From Mucilaginibacter kameinonensis (GTDB taxonomy: Bacteria; Bacteroidota; Bacteroidia; Sphingobacteriales; Sphingobacteriaceae), in the NCBI RefSeq assembly GCF_003675385.1, contig NZ_RCWZ01000001.1:682001-746000 (forward strand): DNA of 64,000 nucleotides. The letters run 5' to 3'. The notes beneath the pieces were generated by a model that saw only the letters and a list, made by a program, of their open reading frames with translations, did no database searches and had not been told where the DNA came from. Below, one piece after another: positions 26,176 through 35,748 of this stretch. The position numbers and the translations under genes are program-made. The stretch's first letter is position 1; every line of letters starts with the position of its first letter.

Positions 26176-26273
26176 AGAACTTGAGCCAAGATACTTATCT
26201 TAAGGCTTTTTATTTCTTTAGAATGTTTACTAATGCCTTGCTTAATTAAATTGATTTGATAAGGCCCTGGTCT

Positions 26274-28253
26274 CTAATATCTTAACAACCTCTCCATACT
26301 CTCCTCCAGCCTCGCCTTTGCTAAAAACTGATCTTCCAAAGCTTTATTCATGGGGATGGCAGTATCCAGGCTGCCGCAACGGATCACCGGCGCATCAAGG
26401 TATTTAAAGCAATGCTCGGCAATGTGAGCTGCAATTTCGGCACCGAAGCCATTGGTAAGGGTATCTTCATGCAAGATAAGCGCTCTGCCTGTTTTTTTAA
26501 CACTGGCTTCAATTGCTTCATGGTCCCAGGGTTGGAGGCTGCGGAGGTCAATGATCTCGATAGATTGTTCCGGATGTTTGTCCGCATATTCTAAAGCCCA
26601 GTGTACACCGAGGCCAAATGTAATAATGCTCGCCTTTTCACCTTGTTTAATGACGTTGGCTTTGCCAATCTCAATCATTACCTCATTATCGGGCACATCG
26701 GCGCTGATGCTGCGGTACAAGTATTTGTGTTCGAAATAAATTACAGGATTGGGGTCATCGATAGCGGCAAGCAGCAGGCCTTTGGCATCTGCCGGGGTGG
26801 CCGGGTAAACCACTTTTAAACCGGGTGTTTTGGTAAACCAGGCTTCGTTACTTTGGGAATGGAACGGGCCTGCACCGGTGCCCGCGCCCGTCGGCATCCG
26901 GATCACCACGTCAACGCCCTGCCCCCATCGGTAATGCGTTTTGGCAAGGTTATTAACAACCTGGTTAAAGCCACACGTGACAAAATCAGCAAACTGCATT
27001 TCAACAACAGCTTTGTAGCCATTAATGGCAAGCCCCATACCTGCACCTACAATGGCCGATTCGCAAATGGGCGTATTGCGTACACGGGCTTTGCCAAATT
27101 CTTCTACAAAGCCCTGGGTAATTTTAAAAGCACCGCCATATTCGGCAATATCCTGTCCCATGATCACCAGGTTGGGGTATTTGCGCATAGCTTGTTTAAG
27201 GCCGTCGCTAATGGCATCTATGTAGCGCTTGTTAGTAACTACAACAGGTTGCGGTTTTGCAGCCGGGAAGCTGTAGGGCTTATACATGTCCTGCACCTCT
27301 GTGGGTATATCTGGTATGATATCTGCCTCGGCGTAAACCTTTTCAATTTCAGTTTCTATAATGGCGGCGAACTCCTTGCGGATAGCAGGGATCATGTCTT
27401 TAAGCAAAACACCTTCGGTAAGCAGGTATTTTTCAAAGTTTGCGACCGGGTCTTTCCCTGCCCACCATTCAAACAAATTATTGGGAACGTATTTAGTACC
27501 TGATGCCTCCTCGTGGCCACGCATCCTGAAGGTCATACATTCCAGCAAAATGGGGCGCGGGTTTTCACGGATAGCTTTATTAAGTGTGGTGATGGTGTTG
27601 TAAACCTCAAGTAGGTTGTTGCCATCAATCCGGCGACCTTCCATGCCGTAACCTATGGCTTTATCAATCAGTTCGCGGCAATTGTATTGCTCGCTGGTTG
27701 GGGTAGAAAGGGCGTAGCCATTATTTTCGATTAAAAATATTACCGGTAATTTCCAAACGGAAGCTATGTTAAGCGCTTCATGAAAGTCGCCTTCGCTGGT
27801 AGCTCCTTCGCCGGTAAAAACAAGTGTTGACTTTTTTTTGCCCGATAATACATCGGCCAGGGCAATTCCATCGGCCAGTGCAAGCTGCGGACCAAGGTGC
27901 GATATCATCCCGATGATCTTATACTCCTGGGTACCGAAATGGAAAGAGCGGTCGCGCCCCTTGGTAAAACCCGAAGGTTTGCCTTGCCATTGCGCCATTA
28001 ACCTTGATAAAGGGATGCCCCGGGATGTAAAAACACCCAGGTTGCGGTGCATGGGCAAAATATATTCGTCTGGATTCATGGCCAGGGCGCTGCCAACTGC
28101 TATGGCTTCCTGGCCAATGCCCGAAAACCATTTGCCAATGCGCCCCTGCCTCAGCAGGATCAGCATCTTTTCTTCAACCATGCGTGGGAATAGCAGTTTT
28201 TTGTAAAATGCCAGCAAAGTATCATTATCGAGGTTTTTCCTGTCAAAAATCAT
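26274..28253 (-). CDS. Fused E1 alpha/beta 2-oxoacid dehydrogenase (TPP-dependent)
   Basis: 659 residues. The alpha half (1-about 320) has SGIGQEAIAVG and the TPP/Mg motif running from GEGATSEGDFHEA to LIENN. The beta half (about 345-659) has NLVIMGQDIAEYGGAFK, CESAIVGAGMGLA, and ends with the transketolase C-terminal domain (IIDLRSLQPWDHEAIE). Such fusions in Bacteroidota act as the E1 of branched-chain or another 2-oxoacid dehydrogenase, decarboxylating the 2-oxoacid and acylating lipoyl-E2. A separate pyruvate dehydrogenase E1 beta lies at 33769. No E2 or E3 gene is adjacent. Confidence 0.9.
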   Translation of the reverse strand: MIFDRKNLDNDTLLAFYKKLLFPRMVEEKMLILLRQGRIGKWFSGIGQEAIAVGSALAMNPDEYILPMHRNLGVFTSRGIPLSRLMAQWQGKPSGFTKGRDRSFHFGTQEYKIIGMISHLGPQLALADGIALADVLSGKKKSTLVFTGEGATSEGDFHEALNIASVWKLPVIFLIENNGYALSTPTSEQYNCRELIDKAIGYGMEGRRIDGNNLLEVYNTITTLNKAIRENPRPILLECMTFRMRGHEEASGTKYVPNNLFEWWAGKDPVANFEKYLLTEGVLLKDMIPAIRKEFAAIIETEIEKVYAEADIIPDIPTEVQDMYKPYSFPAAKPQPVVVTNKRYIDAISDGLKQAMRKYPNLVIMGQDIAEYGGAFKITQGFVEEFGKARVRNTPICESAIVGAGMGLAINGYKAVVEMQFADFVTCGFNQVVNNLAKTHYRWGQGVDVVIRMPTGAGTGAGPFHSQSNEAWFTKTPGLKVVYPATPADAKGLLLAAIDDPNPVIYFEHKYLYRSISADVPDNEVMIEIGKANVIKQGEKASIITFGLGVHWALEYADKHPEQSIEIIDLRSLQPWDHEAIEASVKKTGRALILHEDTLTNGFGAEIAAHIAEHCFKYLDAPVIRCGSLDTAIPMNKALEDQFLAKARLEESMERLLRY

Positions 28254-28285
28254 AACGTAAAACTACTGAAGTTTTTAAAACTTTG

Positions 28286-28293
28286 TATGTTTG
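28286..28293 (+). promoter_or_regulatory. Promoter -7 box of the DUF4198-like gene
   Basis: TATGTTTG fits TAnnTTTG and lies 19 bases before the ATG at 28313, in the 59-base gap between divergent genes. The -33 element is not clear. Confidence 0.5.
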
Positions 28294-28312
28294 ATGATAC
28301 TATCAAAAAACT

Positions 28313-29164
28313 ATGAAACGTACGGGGATTTTACTCTTGGTGTTACTGTTGCTGATCGGTTTTGCCGCCAGCTCGCAGGATTTTTTCTTATTGCCACATA
28401 ATTTTTACGTGCACAAAGGCGATAAGCTGAACCTGCATTTGCTGAGCGGTAATGAGTTTAAGCCCGAAAATGAATTTATTTACGCTAAAGCAAAGGCAAC
28501 TAAGTTTATGCTGTATGAGGGCTCTAAAAAAACAGACCTTTCAAAAAGCAGCAATCCTGCCGACAGTAGTTTACTTACTTACGAGCTTCAGAACTCGGGT
28601 CTTGCGCTTTTTGAACTGGTGAGGGAGGATGAAACAGAATCGGAAAGGAATAAATTTATAAGGGCGCTTGAAAGCGAAGGCCTTGATAAAATGGCCGAAG
28701 AAGCCCGTGCCAGCAGTCAGCAATACTTTGTTGAAAGGTATCACCAATCCTCCAAAACGCTGATCTCTGTTGATAAGGCCAATGGAAAAGACTTTGATAA
28801 ACCGCTGGGCGAAGATTACGAGATTGTGATACAGCAGAATCCCTATAAGTCGGCATACGGAGATGATGTTACCGCACAGATTCTGTTTAAAGGCAAGCCG
28901 ATGAAGGATGCCGCGGTAATTCAATATGTACGTACACTGAATGGCACCATCATTCCGCAAAAGCTTTTAAGTGATAATAACGGACTGGTGTTTTTTAAAC
29001 TAAGCCGCGAAGGGGTTTATATGATTAGCTCAACCCACGTTGAACCGGCTCAGGACAAAAAAGCCGATTATGAAAACTGGACAGCTACCTTCACTTTCGC
29101 GTTTAGCAATACCGACGATACCCCAAATACCTATAGGGAGTTTGGGTTTGGAAATAAACATTAG
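28313..29164 (+). CDS. Secreted DUF4198-like protein
   Basis: 283 residues, signal peptide 1-21 (AASSQ). The mature start DFFLLPHNFYVHKGDKL and the later DDVTAQILFKGKPMKDAAV are characteristic of DUF4198, a periplasmic beta-sandwich family sometimes linked to metal uptake (CbiM/NikM partners). No transporter is adjacent, so the role is open. Terminated by the hairpin at 29265. Confidence 0.78.
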   Translation: MKRTGILLLVLLLLIGFAASSQDFFLLPHNFYVHKGDKLNLHLLSGNEFKPENEFIYAKAKATKFMLYEGSKKTDLSKSSNPADSSLLTYELQNSGLALFELVREDETESERNKFIRALESEGLDKMAEEARASSQQYFVERYHQSSKTLISVDKANGKDFDKPLGEDYEIVIQQNPYKSAYGDDVTAQILFKGKPMKDAAVIQYVRTLNGTIIPQKLLSDNNGLVFFKLSREGVYMISSTHVEPAQDKKADYENWTATFTFAFSNTDDTPNTYREFGFGNKH

Positions 29165-29264
29165 GCAGTTTGCAGTTGCGAGTTGGCAGTGACCAGTAGC
29201 AATAAGCAGGTTGCAGTTATGGGTTTGCGGTGGGCAGTAGCAGCGGAGCAGTTTAAAAAAAATA

Positions 29265-29291
29265 AAGGCCCGGTTCAATCAACCGGGCCTT
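29265..29291. terminator. Bidirectional terminator
   Basis: AAGGCCCGGTT and AACCGGGCCTT are perfect inverses around CAATC. T-rich on the right and A-rich (AAAAAAAATAA) on the left, so it can stop both the rightward DUF4198-like gene and the leftward gene at 29319. Confidence 0.9.
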
Positions 29292-29318
29292 CTTTATATA
29301 TTGGGGAAGTGATTTTTA

Positions 29319-29714
29319 TTATTGAGCGATGTAAAATGATTTTTGATCGCCATCCTGATAAACGTGGATTGATTTTTTAACCATCTGGTTGTTAGTATAG
29401 ATTTCCATGGTGTATTCACCATCTGCCAAACCATCTAACACGTAGCCTTTGCTCACATCTGTTTTGCTTGGCACAATGTCTTTCAATAAAAGCTCATTGT
29501 CTTTATTGTAAACTTTTACAACTGATTTTCCGCTTTCAGATTTTGCAAAGTTTATTTTTAAACCGCGATCATGATCAAGGGCTTTAAAGCTTACTACTTC
29601 TTTTGCTTTCGGATTAACATCGGCATTGCCTTCGTCGGCTTTGGCTACTTTGGTAGCAAATACACCTGCAGTTAATAATACAAATAAGGCTGATAATTTT
29701 ATTGAGGTTTTCAT
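29319..29714 (-). CDS. Small secreted beta-sandwich protein
   Basis: 131 residues with a signal peptide (1-26, AKADE). The mature part reads as a short beta-sandwich: VSFKALDHDRGLKINF, SVVKVYNKDNELLL and YVLDGLADGEYTMEIYT. This resembles small secreted proteins of Bacteroidota and the DUF3244 or C-terminal sorting fold, without a full sorting signal. Function unknown; possibly stress or envelope related. Confidence 0.7.
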   Translation of the reverse strand: MKTSIKLSALFVLLTAGVFATKVAKADEGNADVNPKAKEVVSFKALDHDRGLKINFAKSESGKSVVKVYNKDNELLLKDIVPSKTDVSKGYVLDGLADGEYTMEIYTNNQMVKKSIHVYQDGDQKSFYIAQ

Positions 29715-30003
29715 GGCGTTAAGGTTTTAATGTTTTTAAATATGTTGTGTTGTTATTTTCAATGATCAAATGAACAACATATATTTTGACTGCTAAAAAG
29801 AGTTATACCAGCCGCGGATATAAATAGACAAAGCCCCGAAAGCGCTCTGCAAACGCTAAAAAGGCACAATTCGTCGCAATTTCAGGAGTTGGTCGGGAAT
29901 TTTGGGGAGTTGGTAGAAAGCTTCGAGCTATTGGTCAGGCGGGAGGTGAAAATAGCCTATAATGTGGAGTGCTGTCCTGTTAATGATTATCAATCAACCG
30001 CGT

Positions 30004-30147
30004 GTCATTTCGAACGAACCCGATTGGGGACGTGCGGGGCTGGTGAGGAGAAATCTTGTACGCCATGTAGGGTCATTCTGCATGGCGTATAAGATTTCTC
30101 TTTCGCCCCGGCGCTCGTTCTCCCGCTCGCAGCTCTATCGAAATGAC
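30004..30147. repeat. Family B inverted repeat, copy 1
   Basis: Starts GTCATTTCGAACGA and ends ATCGAAATGAC. Inner arms AGAAATCTTGTACGCCATG and CATGGCGTATAAGATTTCT pair around a 13-base loop. A second copy lies at 57912. It occupies most of the 518-base gap 29715-30232; the rest of that gap shows only the promoter region of the small secreted protein and no gene. Confidence 0.85.
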
Positions 30148-30232
30148 ATTTTCTTTTATTTGAAAGAGATCTACGGATGATGAATTTTGTAAAGAGGCAA
30201 TTATGCATCCTTACAGAAAGAGATATAAAAAA

Positions 30233-31012
30233 TTACCTTGTTGCCGATACCTTGTTGGTAAGCGCTACAAAATCTGCTACGCTTAACCTTTCCGCCCGTA
30301 GTTCGAGCATTGGTTCGTCGGTTAATTTTTCTTTATTAATGAGCGATGAAATGGCGTTGCGCAGGGTTTTGCGACGCTGGTTAAAGCCGGCTTTTACAAT
30401 TTGCCAAAACAACTTCTCATCACAGTCAAGGGTTTCCTTTTCGTTACGCGTAAGCCTTATCACTGCCGAAAGTACTTTTGGCGGTGGATTGAATACGCCT
30501 GCTTTTACGGTGAACAAATATTCTACTTTATAATAAGCTTGTAAGAATACGCTCAGGATGCCGTATTCCTTGCTGCCCGCTTTAGCCGCGCAGCGTTCCG
30601 CAACCTCTTTCTGAAACATGCCCACTACTTCTACCACCTGCTGGCGGTTGTCAAGTACTTTAAACAGGATCTGCGATGAGATATTATAGGGGAAGTTACC
30701 GATAATGGCAAAGCTTTCGGGGAAAATGCTTTTAAAATCAAGCTCCAGGAAATCGGCATTAATGAGCCTGTCGCCCAGTTGCGGGTATTTCTTTTTCAGG
30801 AAATCATACGATTCGGTATCGATATCAATAAGCGATGTTTCGTAGTCGGTTTTTTGCAGCAGGAAATCAGACAGCACACCCATCCCCGGCCCTACCTCAA
30901 GCACATGACCGAAACGCCCCTCGGGTTTCAGGCTGTCAACTATCTTTGCTGCTATGTTTTTATCAGTAAGAAAATGTTGTCCTAAATGTTTTTTTGCCCT
31001 TACCAATGTCAT
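30233..31012 (-). CDS. rsmA: 16S rRNA (adenine1518/1519-N6)-dimethyltransferase
   Basis: 259 residues, full length for RsmA/KsgA. RAKKHLGQHFLTD at the N-terminus, SAM motif I LEVGPGMGVLSDFLL, and the catalytic motif IGNFPYNISSQI (NFPY in place of NLPY) are all present, with the C-terminal helical domain after residue 190. It dimethylates two adenines near the 3' end of 16S rRNA during ribosome assembly. Divergent from pdxA. Confidence 0.96.
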   Translation of the reverse strand: MTLVRAKKHLGQHFLTDKNIAAKIVDSLKPEGRFGHVLEVGPGMGVLSDFLLQKTDYETSLIDIDTESYDFLKKKYPQLGDRLINADFLELDFKSIFPESFAIIGNFPYNISSQILFKVLDNRQQVVEVVGMFQKEVAERCAAKAGSKEYGILSVFLQAYYKVEYLFTVKAGVFNPPPKVLSAVIRLTRNEKETLDCDEKLFWQIVKAGFNQRRKTLRNAISSLINKEKLTDEPMLELRAERLSVADFVALTNKVSATR

Positions 31013-31248
31013 TATTAATCAAATATTTGAGCAAATTAAATCATATTTGTGCTTTTATCAGGAACTGTAAGCTTAAAATCTTTTATTTGCAAGTGCAAAG
31101 ATAGGTTAAAGGCCAAAGGTTAAAGGTAAAAGGTTTGCTTTAAACATTAAGCTTTTATAAATCATTAATAATCATCACTGTTAAAGTTCATAAAATCGCC
31201 TCAATAAATGGGTGAAATCAAAACTAATCAGTGGAATCAGTACAGAGA

Positions 31249-32304
31249 ATGAGCGATAAATTAAAAATTGGGATCAGCATTGGCGATGTAAACGGTATCG
31301 GTTTAGAGATAATTATTAAAACTTTGGCCGATAGCAAAATTTATGAGTATTGTACGCCTATTGTTTACGGGCATACCAAAGTGGCTTCGTTTCACCGTCG
31401 TGCAACCCAGGTTAATGAGCTTAATTTTTTAGTGATCAATGACCCTTCGCAAACTCATTTCCGCAAGCCCAACATGATCAACTGCTGGGAAGAAGATGTA
31501 AAAATAGAATTAGGCCAGGTTACAGAAGCAGGCGGTAAATACGCCTTTAAATCGCTGGAACGTGCTGTGTATGACCTGAAAGAAGGTTATATCGACGCCC
31601 TGGTGACGGCGCCTATCAATAAAGATAACATCCAGAACGAAAAATTCCAGTTTCCTGGTCATACCGAATATTTGCAGCAATATGATGGCGCTGCCGAATC
31701 GCTGATGTTTTTAGTGAGCGATACTTTACGTGTTGGCGTGGTTACCGGCCATATCCCGGTATCAAAAATTGCCGAAAGCATTACTGCCGAAAAAATACTG
31801 GCCAAGCTGAAGCTAATGAACAGCAGCCTGCAAACCGATTTCTGGATCCGTAAGCCAAAGATCGCGGTATTGGGCCTTAACCCGCATGCAGGCGACAATG
31901 GACTGATAGGTAGCGAAGAAAAAGATATCATTATACCGGCTATTGAAGAAGCCCGCTCAAACAATATCCTGGCATTTGGCCCATACTCGGCCGATGGCTT
32001 TTTTGCCAATGGTACTTACCTGCAGTTTGATGCCGTGCTGGCCATGTATCACGATCAGGGCCTGATCCCTTTCAAGCAGATCGCCTTTGAATCGGGTGTT
32101 AATTTTACCGCTGGTTTAAACTTTGTGCGTACCTCGCCAGATCATGGTACCGCGTATGATATCGCCGGTAAAAATCAGGCTTCTGAGATCTCGTTCCGCG
32201 AGGCTTTATTTACCGCTATTCATATCGTAAAAAACCGCAGGGAAGGCCTGGAGCTTAACGAAAACCCACTTTTATTTAGCAAACTGAGCCGCGACAGGGA
32301 CTAA
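31249..32304 (+). CDS. pdxA: 4-hydroxythreonine-4-phosphate dehydrogenase
   Basis: 351 residues from the ATG at 31249; a GTG at 31231 would add six residues without family support. KIGISIGDVNGIGLEII at the N-terminus, FPGHTEYLQ, LGLNPHAGDNGLIGSEE and AMYHDQGLIPFKQIAF carry the substrate and metal-binding His and Asp residues of PdxA. It oxidises 4-phosphohydroxy-L-threonine in vitamin B6 synthesis with NAD. Upstream (31013-31248) there is an AAAGG-type low-complexity run at about 31103-31135. Confidence 0.95.
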   Translation: MSDKLKIGISIGDVNGIGLEIIIKTLADSKIYEYCTPIVYGHTKVASFHRRATQVNELNFLVINDPSQTHFRKPNMINCWEEDVKIELGQVTEAGGKYAFKSLERAVYDLKEGYIDALVTAPINKDNIQNEKFQFPGHTEYLQQYDGAAESLMFLVSDTLRVGVVTGHIPVSKIAESITAEKILAKLKLMNSSLQTDFWIRKPKIAVLGLNPHAGDNGLIGSEEKDIIIPAIEEARSNNILAFGPYSADGFFANGTYLQFDAVLAMYHDQGLIPFKQIAFESGVNFTAGLNFVRTSPDHGTAYDIAGKNQASEISFREALFTAIHIVKNRREGLELNENPLLFSKLSRDRD

Positions 32305-32387
32305 AAAAAGGTATGTAATAGTAATGTTTCAATTTAATTGCCGTTAAATTAAAACATTTACGGCGCTATGCGCATTTACATGACTGA

Positions 32388-33575
32388 ATGAGTAATTTTC
32401 TGAGTCGTATACGTTCAATTGATGCTTTCCGTGCTGTAACAATGTTTCTGATGATATTTGTGAATGACCTGGATGGCATTCCGAATACCCCAAACTGGCT
32501 AAAACACGCGGGCTCAAATGTTGATGCGCTGGGTTTGGCCGATACTATTTTCCCCGCGTTTTTGTTTATCGTAGGCCTTTCAATCCCGTTTGCTTTTCAA
32601 AACAGGTTAAAACAGGGCGATAATTTCAAGCTGCTGTCGCGGATTGTAAGCCGCTCGTTCGCGCTCATTTTTATAGGGTTTTTCCATGCCAATATGGAAA
32701 CCTACAACGAGGCTACTACCCTGCTGCCCAAACCTGTTTGGGAAAGCCTGGTAACGTTCAGCTTTTTCTTTATCTTTTTAGATTACAGCAAGGATACTCC
32801 ACCAAGAAGGCGCTATTTATTGCAGGGCTTCGGTATATTGTTACTGGCCGGTATGGCTGCCCTTTATCGTACCAGCGACCCCGGGCATGTCTGGCTGCAT
32901 TTTACCTGGTGGGGCATATTAGGTTTGATAGGCTGGTCGTACATGCTTTGCGCCCTTATTTACTATTATTCGGAGGGACACTTATGGATTCAGTTGGCTG
33001 CATGGATGTTCTTCATGTTCTTTAACCTGGATGTTCATTTCGGTTTTCTTGATTTTATCGACAGGCTGCAGGGCTACATCTGGATAGCCGGTAATGGTGC
33101 TATGCAATCCTTCACCATGGCAGGGGTATTTATTTCGGTACTGTACATGCGCCTTAAAGCCAATAATGAAATGAAGATGCTTTGGGCGGCTATGATCCTG
33201 ATAGCCATTATCCTGTTTAACCTGGGCTTTATCGTACGCTATTTCAGCGGAGGCATCTCCAAAGAACGTGATACCCCATCATGGGTGCTCATTTGTACCG
33301 GTATAAGTTTGGTGGTATATGCCTTCTTTATTTTCCTGGTTGATGTTAAAAATAAATACAATTGGTTTAAGGTGATTGAGCCTGCGGGCACCAACACGTT
33401 TACCTGTTATATAGTCCCTTTCTTGTTTTATCCCATATATGAAATGAGCAGGATTGGTTACCCCGAATACTTAAGCCAGGGTACCGGGGGGCTCATCAAA
33501 TGTATCGTATTCGCGTTTGTAATGGTATGGCTTACCGGTTTGCTGGATAAGATCAATATCCGGATCAAAATATAG
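32388..33575 (+). CDS. DUF5009 / NagX-like multi-pass membrane protein
   Basis: 395 residues with about ten hydrophobic segments. The N-terminal RIRSIDAFRAVTMFLMIFVND and LADTIFPAFLFIVGLSIPFAFQ match the heparan-alpha-glucosaminide N-acetyltransferase-like (NagX, DUF5009) family of Bacteroidota inner-membrane proteins. The human relative transfers acetyl from cytosolic acetyl-CoA across the membrane to glucosamine. The acceptor here is unknown. Lies 83 bases after pdxA. Confidence 0.8.
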   Translation: MSNFLSRIRSIDAFRAVTMFLMIFVNDLDGIPNTPNWLKHAGSNVDALGLADTIFPAFLFIVGLSIPFAFQNRLKQGDNFKLLSRIVSRSFALIFIGFFHANMETYNEATTLLPKPVWESLVTFSFFFIFLDYSKDTPPRRRYLLQGFGILLLAGMAALYRTSDPGHVWLHFTWWGILGLIGWSYMLCALIYYYSEGHLWIQLAAWMFFMFFNLDVHFGFLDFIDRLQGYIWIAGNGAMQSFTMAGVFISVLYMRLKANNEMKMLWAAMILIAIILFNLGFIVRYFSGGISKERDTPSWVLICTGISLVVYAFFIFLVDVKNKYNWFKVIEPAGTNTFTCYIVPFLFYPIYEMSRIGYPEYLSQGTGGLIKCIVFAFVMVWLTGLLDKINIRIKI

Positions 33576-33709
33576 GCACATTAACCCCTCCGATAAATCA
33601 AATTTCCTATTTGTTTTTGTTTCTGGCTGTAGTTTTGTGTTTTTCTCTGGTGAGACTGACACAAAATGTAAAATATATGTATTAAAAATCAAACCAATAC
33701 CACGGTTAA

Positions 33710-33739
33710 TTGCATTTAACACATTAGTGTTTATATTTG
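33710..33739 (+). promoter_or_regulatory. Promoter of pdhB (TTG-N19-TATATTTG)
   Basis: TTG at 33710-33712 and TATATTTG at 33732-33739 are separated by 19 bases, a full Bacteroidota promoter. Transcription would start around 33745, about 24 bases before the ATG. Confidence 0.75.
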
Positions 33740-33768
33740 CGTTCGCAAAAAAACATCATTTTACGATA

Positions 33769-34752
33769 ATGAGAGAAATACAATTCAGAGAAGCGCTAAG
33801 AGAGGCCATGGTCGAAGAAATGCGCAGCGACGAGAATATATACCTGATGGGTGAAGAGGTTGCCGAATATAACGGTGCATACAAAGTAAGCCAGGGAATG
33901 CTGGACGAGTTTGGTGCAAAACGTGTTATAGATACGCCGATCTCTGAATTGGGTTTTGCCGGTATCGGCATCGGCTCGGCAATGAACGGCTTACGCCCTA
34001 TCATCGAGTTCATGACTTTCAACTTCTCGCTGGTAGCTATCGACCAGATCATCAACGGCGCTGCCAAGATGATGTCAATGAGCGGTGGCCAGTTCTCAGT
34101 GCCAATCGTTTTCCGTGGCCCTACCGGTAATGCTGGTATGCTTAGCTCACAGCACAGTCAGTGTTTTGAAAACTGGTATGCTAACTGCCCTGGCTTAAAA
34201 GTGGTTGTTCCATCAAATCCTTATGATGCAAAAGGCTTGTTAAAATCAGCTATCCTTGATCCGGATCCGGTTATTTTTATGGAGTCGGAATTAATGTATG
34301 GCGATAAAGGTGAAGTTCCTGAAGAAACATACTATATCCCACTGGGTAAAGCAAAAGTTGTTAAAGAAGGTACCGATGTTACTTTGGTTGGCTTTGGCAA
34401 GATCATGAAAGTGGTTGTTGCTGCTGCTGCCGAACTGGAAAAAGAAGGTATCCACGCCGAAGTGATCGACCTGCGTACTGTACGCCCTATTGATTACGCT
34501 ACAGTTATTGAATCTGTTAAGAAAACAAACCGTTTGGTAATTATTGAAGAAAGCTGGCCTTTAGGTTCAATTGCTACCGAGGTTGCTTTCAAAGTACAAA
34601 AAGACGCTTTCGATTATCTTGACGCTCCTATTTTGCGTATCACTGGTGGCGACGTTCCGCTTCCTTACGCTCCAACTTTGATCCAGGAGTACCTGCCAAA
34701 CCCTGAAAGGGTGATCAAAGCGGTTAAACAAGTAATGTACGTTACCAAGTAA
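33769..34752 (+). CDS. pdhB: Pyruvate dehydrogenase E1 beta subunit
   Basis: 327 residues from the ATG at 33769; longer in-frame starts lie upstream of the promoter. MREIQFREALREAM, GEEVAEYNGAYKVSQGM, DTPISELGFAGIGIGSAM and the C-terminal transketolase domain (AEVIDLRTVRPIDYATV) fit PDH E1 beta. With an E1 alpha it decarboxylates pyruvate using TPP. No alpha, E2 or E3 gene is adjacent, so the complex is encoded at scattered loci; own promoter and terminator make it monocistronic. Confidence 0.93.
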   Translation: MREIQFREALREAMVEEMRSDENIYLMGEEVAEYNGAYKVSQGMLDEFGAKRVIDTPISELGFAGIGIGSAMNGLRPIIEFMTFNFSLVAIDQIINGAAKMMSMSGGQFSVPIVFRGPTGNAGMLSSQHSQCFENWYANCPGLKVVVPSNPYDAKGLLKSAILDPDPVIFMESELMYGDKGEVPEETYYIPLGKAKVVKEGTDVTLVGFGKIMKVVVAAAAELEKEGIHAEVIDLRTVRPIDYATVIESVKKTNRLVIIEESWPLGSIATEVAFKVQKDAFDYLDAPILRITGGDVPLPYAPTLIQEYLPNPERVIKAVKQVMYVTK

Positions 34753-34778
34753 TCGTTTTATTAAATAAAATATCAATT

Positions 34779-34804
34779 GAGCCCGCTATGAAAATATCGG
34801 GCTC
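34779..34804 (+). terminator. Terminator of pdhB
   Basis: GAGCCCG pairs with CGGGCTC, followed by TTTCTTTTTTC. Confidence 0.85.
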
Positions 34805-34831
34805 TTTCTTTTTTCTATTCCCCCTAAAATA

Positions 34832-35050
34832 ATGGACGAACTCATAGTAAAAGACAGTAATGGTAATATCCTGAAGGATGGCGACTCGGTTACGCTAACC
34901 AAAAGCCTGAAAGTAAAAGGTGGTGGTGTTACGCTTAAGCAAGGTACACTTGTTAAAAAGATCCGTCTTACTGATAATGATGAAGAGGTTGATTGCAAGG
35001 TTGACGGCATGAGCATAGTACTCAGGACCGAATTTCTGAAAAAGCGTTAA
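34832..35050 (+). CDS. PhnA/YjdM-like small protein
   Basis: 72 residues. KDSNGNILKDGDSVTLTKSLKVKG matches the C-terminal PhnA domain (YjdM); the N-terminal zinc ribbon of longer homologues is absent, as usual in Bacteroidota. The historic alkylphosphonate link is weak, and the real function is unknown. SH3-like barrel expected. Confidence 0.85.
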   Translation: MDELIVKDSNGNILKDGDSVTLTKSLKVKGGGVTLKQGTLVKKIRLTDNDEEVDCKVDGMSIVLRTEFLKKR

Positions 35051-35087
35051 CCTATTCCCTAAACCTAACTTTAACAGCCTTATCAAT

Positions 35088-35681
35088 ATGAAGTATTTTT
35101 TTGCCTGTGTTTTTCTTTTTACAGGCTTGTTTGCTTATGGGCAAAAAATAACCCCATTAGAATATGTAGATGCCGGTACTATTTTAAAAGAAAACCAGGC
35201 CATTATTTATGGTAGTTTTATTCAACGCCTTACCTTTTGGCAAAATGGTTACGACCAAAGGATCAGGATCAGAAACCTGGAAACCAATGAGCTATTTTCA
35301 TTTGAGGTGAAACCGGCGACCAGAACAAGAAAGGAGAATCCATTCTGTTTCTTTATAAAGGCCGGTACGTATGAGGTGGTAAACTTTTATTATTCAAAAG
35401 CCAAATGGTATGGAACGGAGGATAATACAAGACCGGTTTTTAGAGGAATTGATTTTGAGGTTAACGTAAAAAATAAGATAGACAGTGGCCTTGTCAAAAT
35501 GGAAGACCTTCACCGGATTGTTTTTAAAGTTGAGAATAATACACTTACTTATCTTGGTAAATGGCATTTTGAATCGGGCGCCCCATCATTCAGTAATGAT
35601 AAAGCCGTGCTTGATAAAAAACTAAAGGAGGATTATTTTTTTCTTGAATTTGAAAAGGCCGCTATTGTGTTGCCTGACTAA
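35088..35681 (+). CDS. Secreted hypothetical protein
   Basis: 197 residues with a signal peptide (1-18, LFAYGQ). The mature part is beta-rich, with IIYGSFIQRLTFWQNGYDQ and an aromatic-rich middle (FCFFIKAGTYEVVNFYYS). Short lipocalin or beta-sandwich envelope protein type; I do not recognise the family. 37 bases after the PhnA-like gene. Confidence 0.65.
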   Translation: MKYFFACVFLFTGLFAYGQKITPLEYVDAGTILKENQAIIYGSFIQRLTFWQNGYDQRIRIRNLETNELFSFEVKPATRTRKENPFCFFIKAGTYEVVNFYYSKAKWYGTEDNTRPVFRGIDFEVNVKNKIDSGLVKMEDLHRIVFKVENNTLTYLGKWHFESGAPSFSNDKAVLDKKLKEDYFFLEFEKAAIVLPD

Positions 35682-35748
35682 AATTTTACGTTGCCGCCAA
35701 AAATATTTTTGTAAAAATACCTACTTTTAAAAATTAACTTTTTTGAAC

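Noticed and set aside
26853..27503. 216-residue plus-strand ORF inside the fused E1 gene
   Set aside because: Antisense frame opposite a strongly conserved E1 protein; no family resemblance.
33637..33768. Upstream start for pdhB
   Set aside because: It would begin upstream of the clear promoter, and the family starts at MREIQF.
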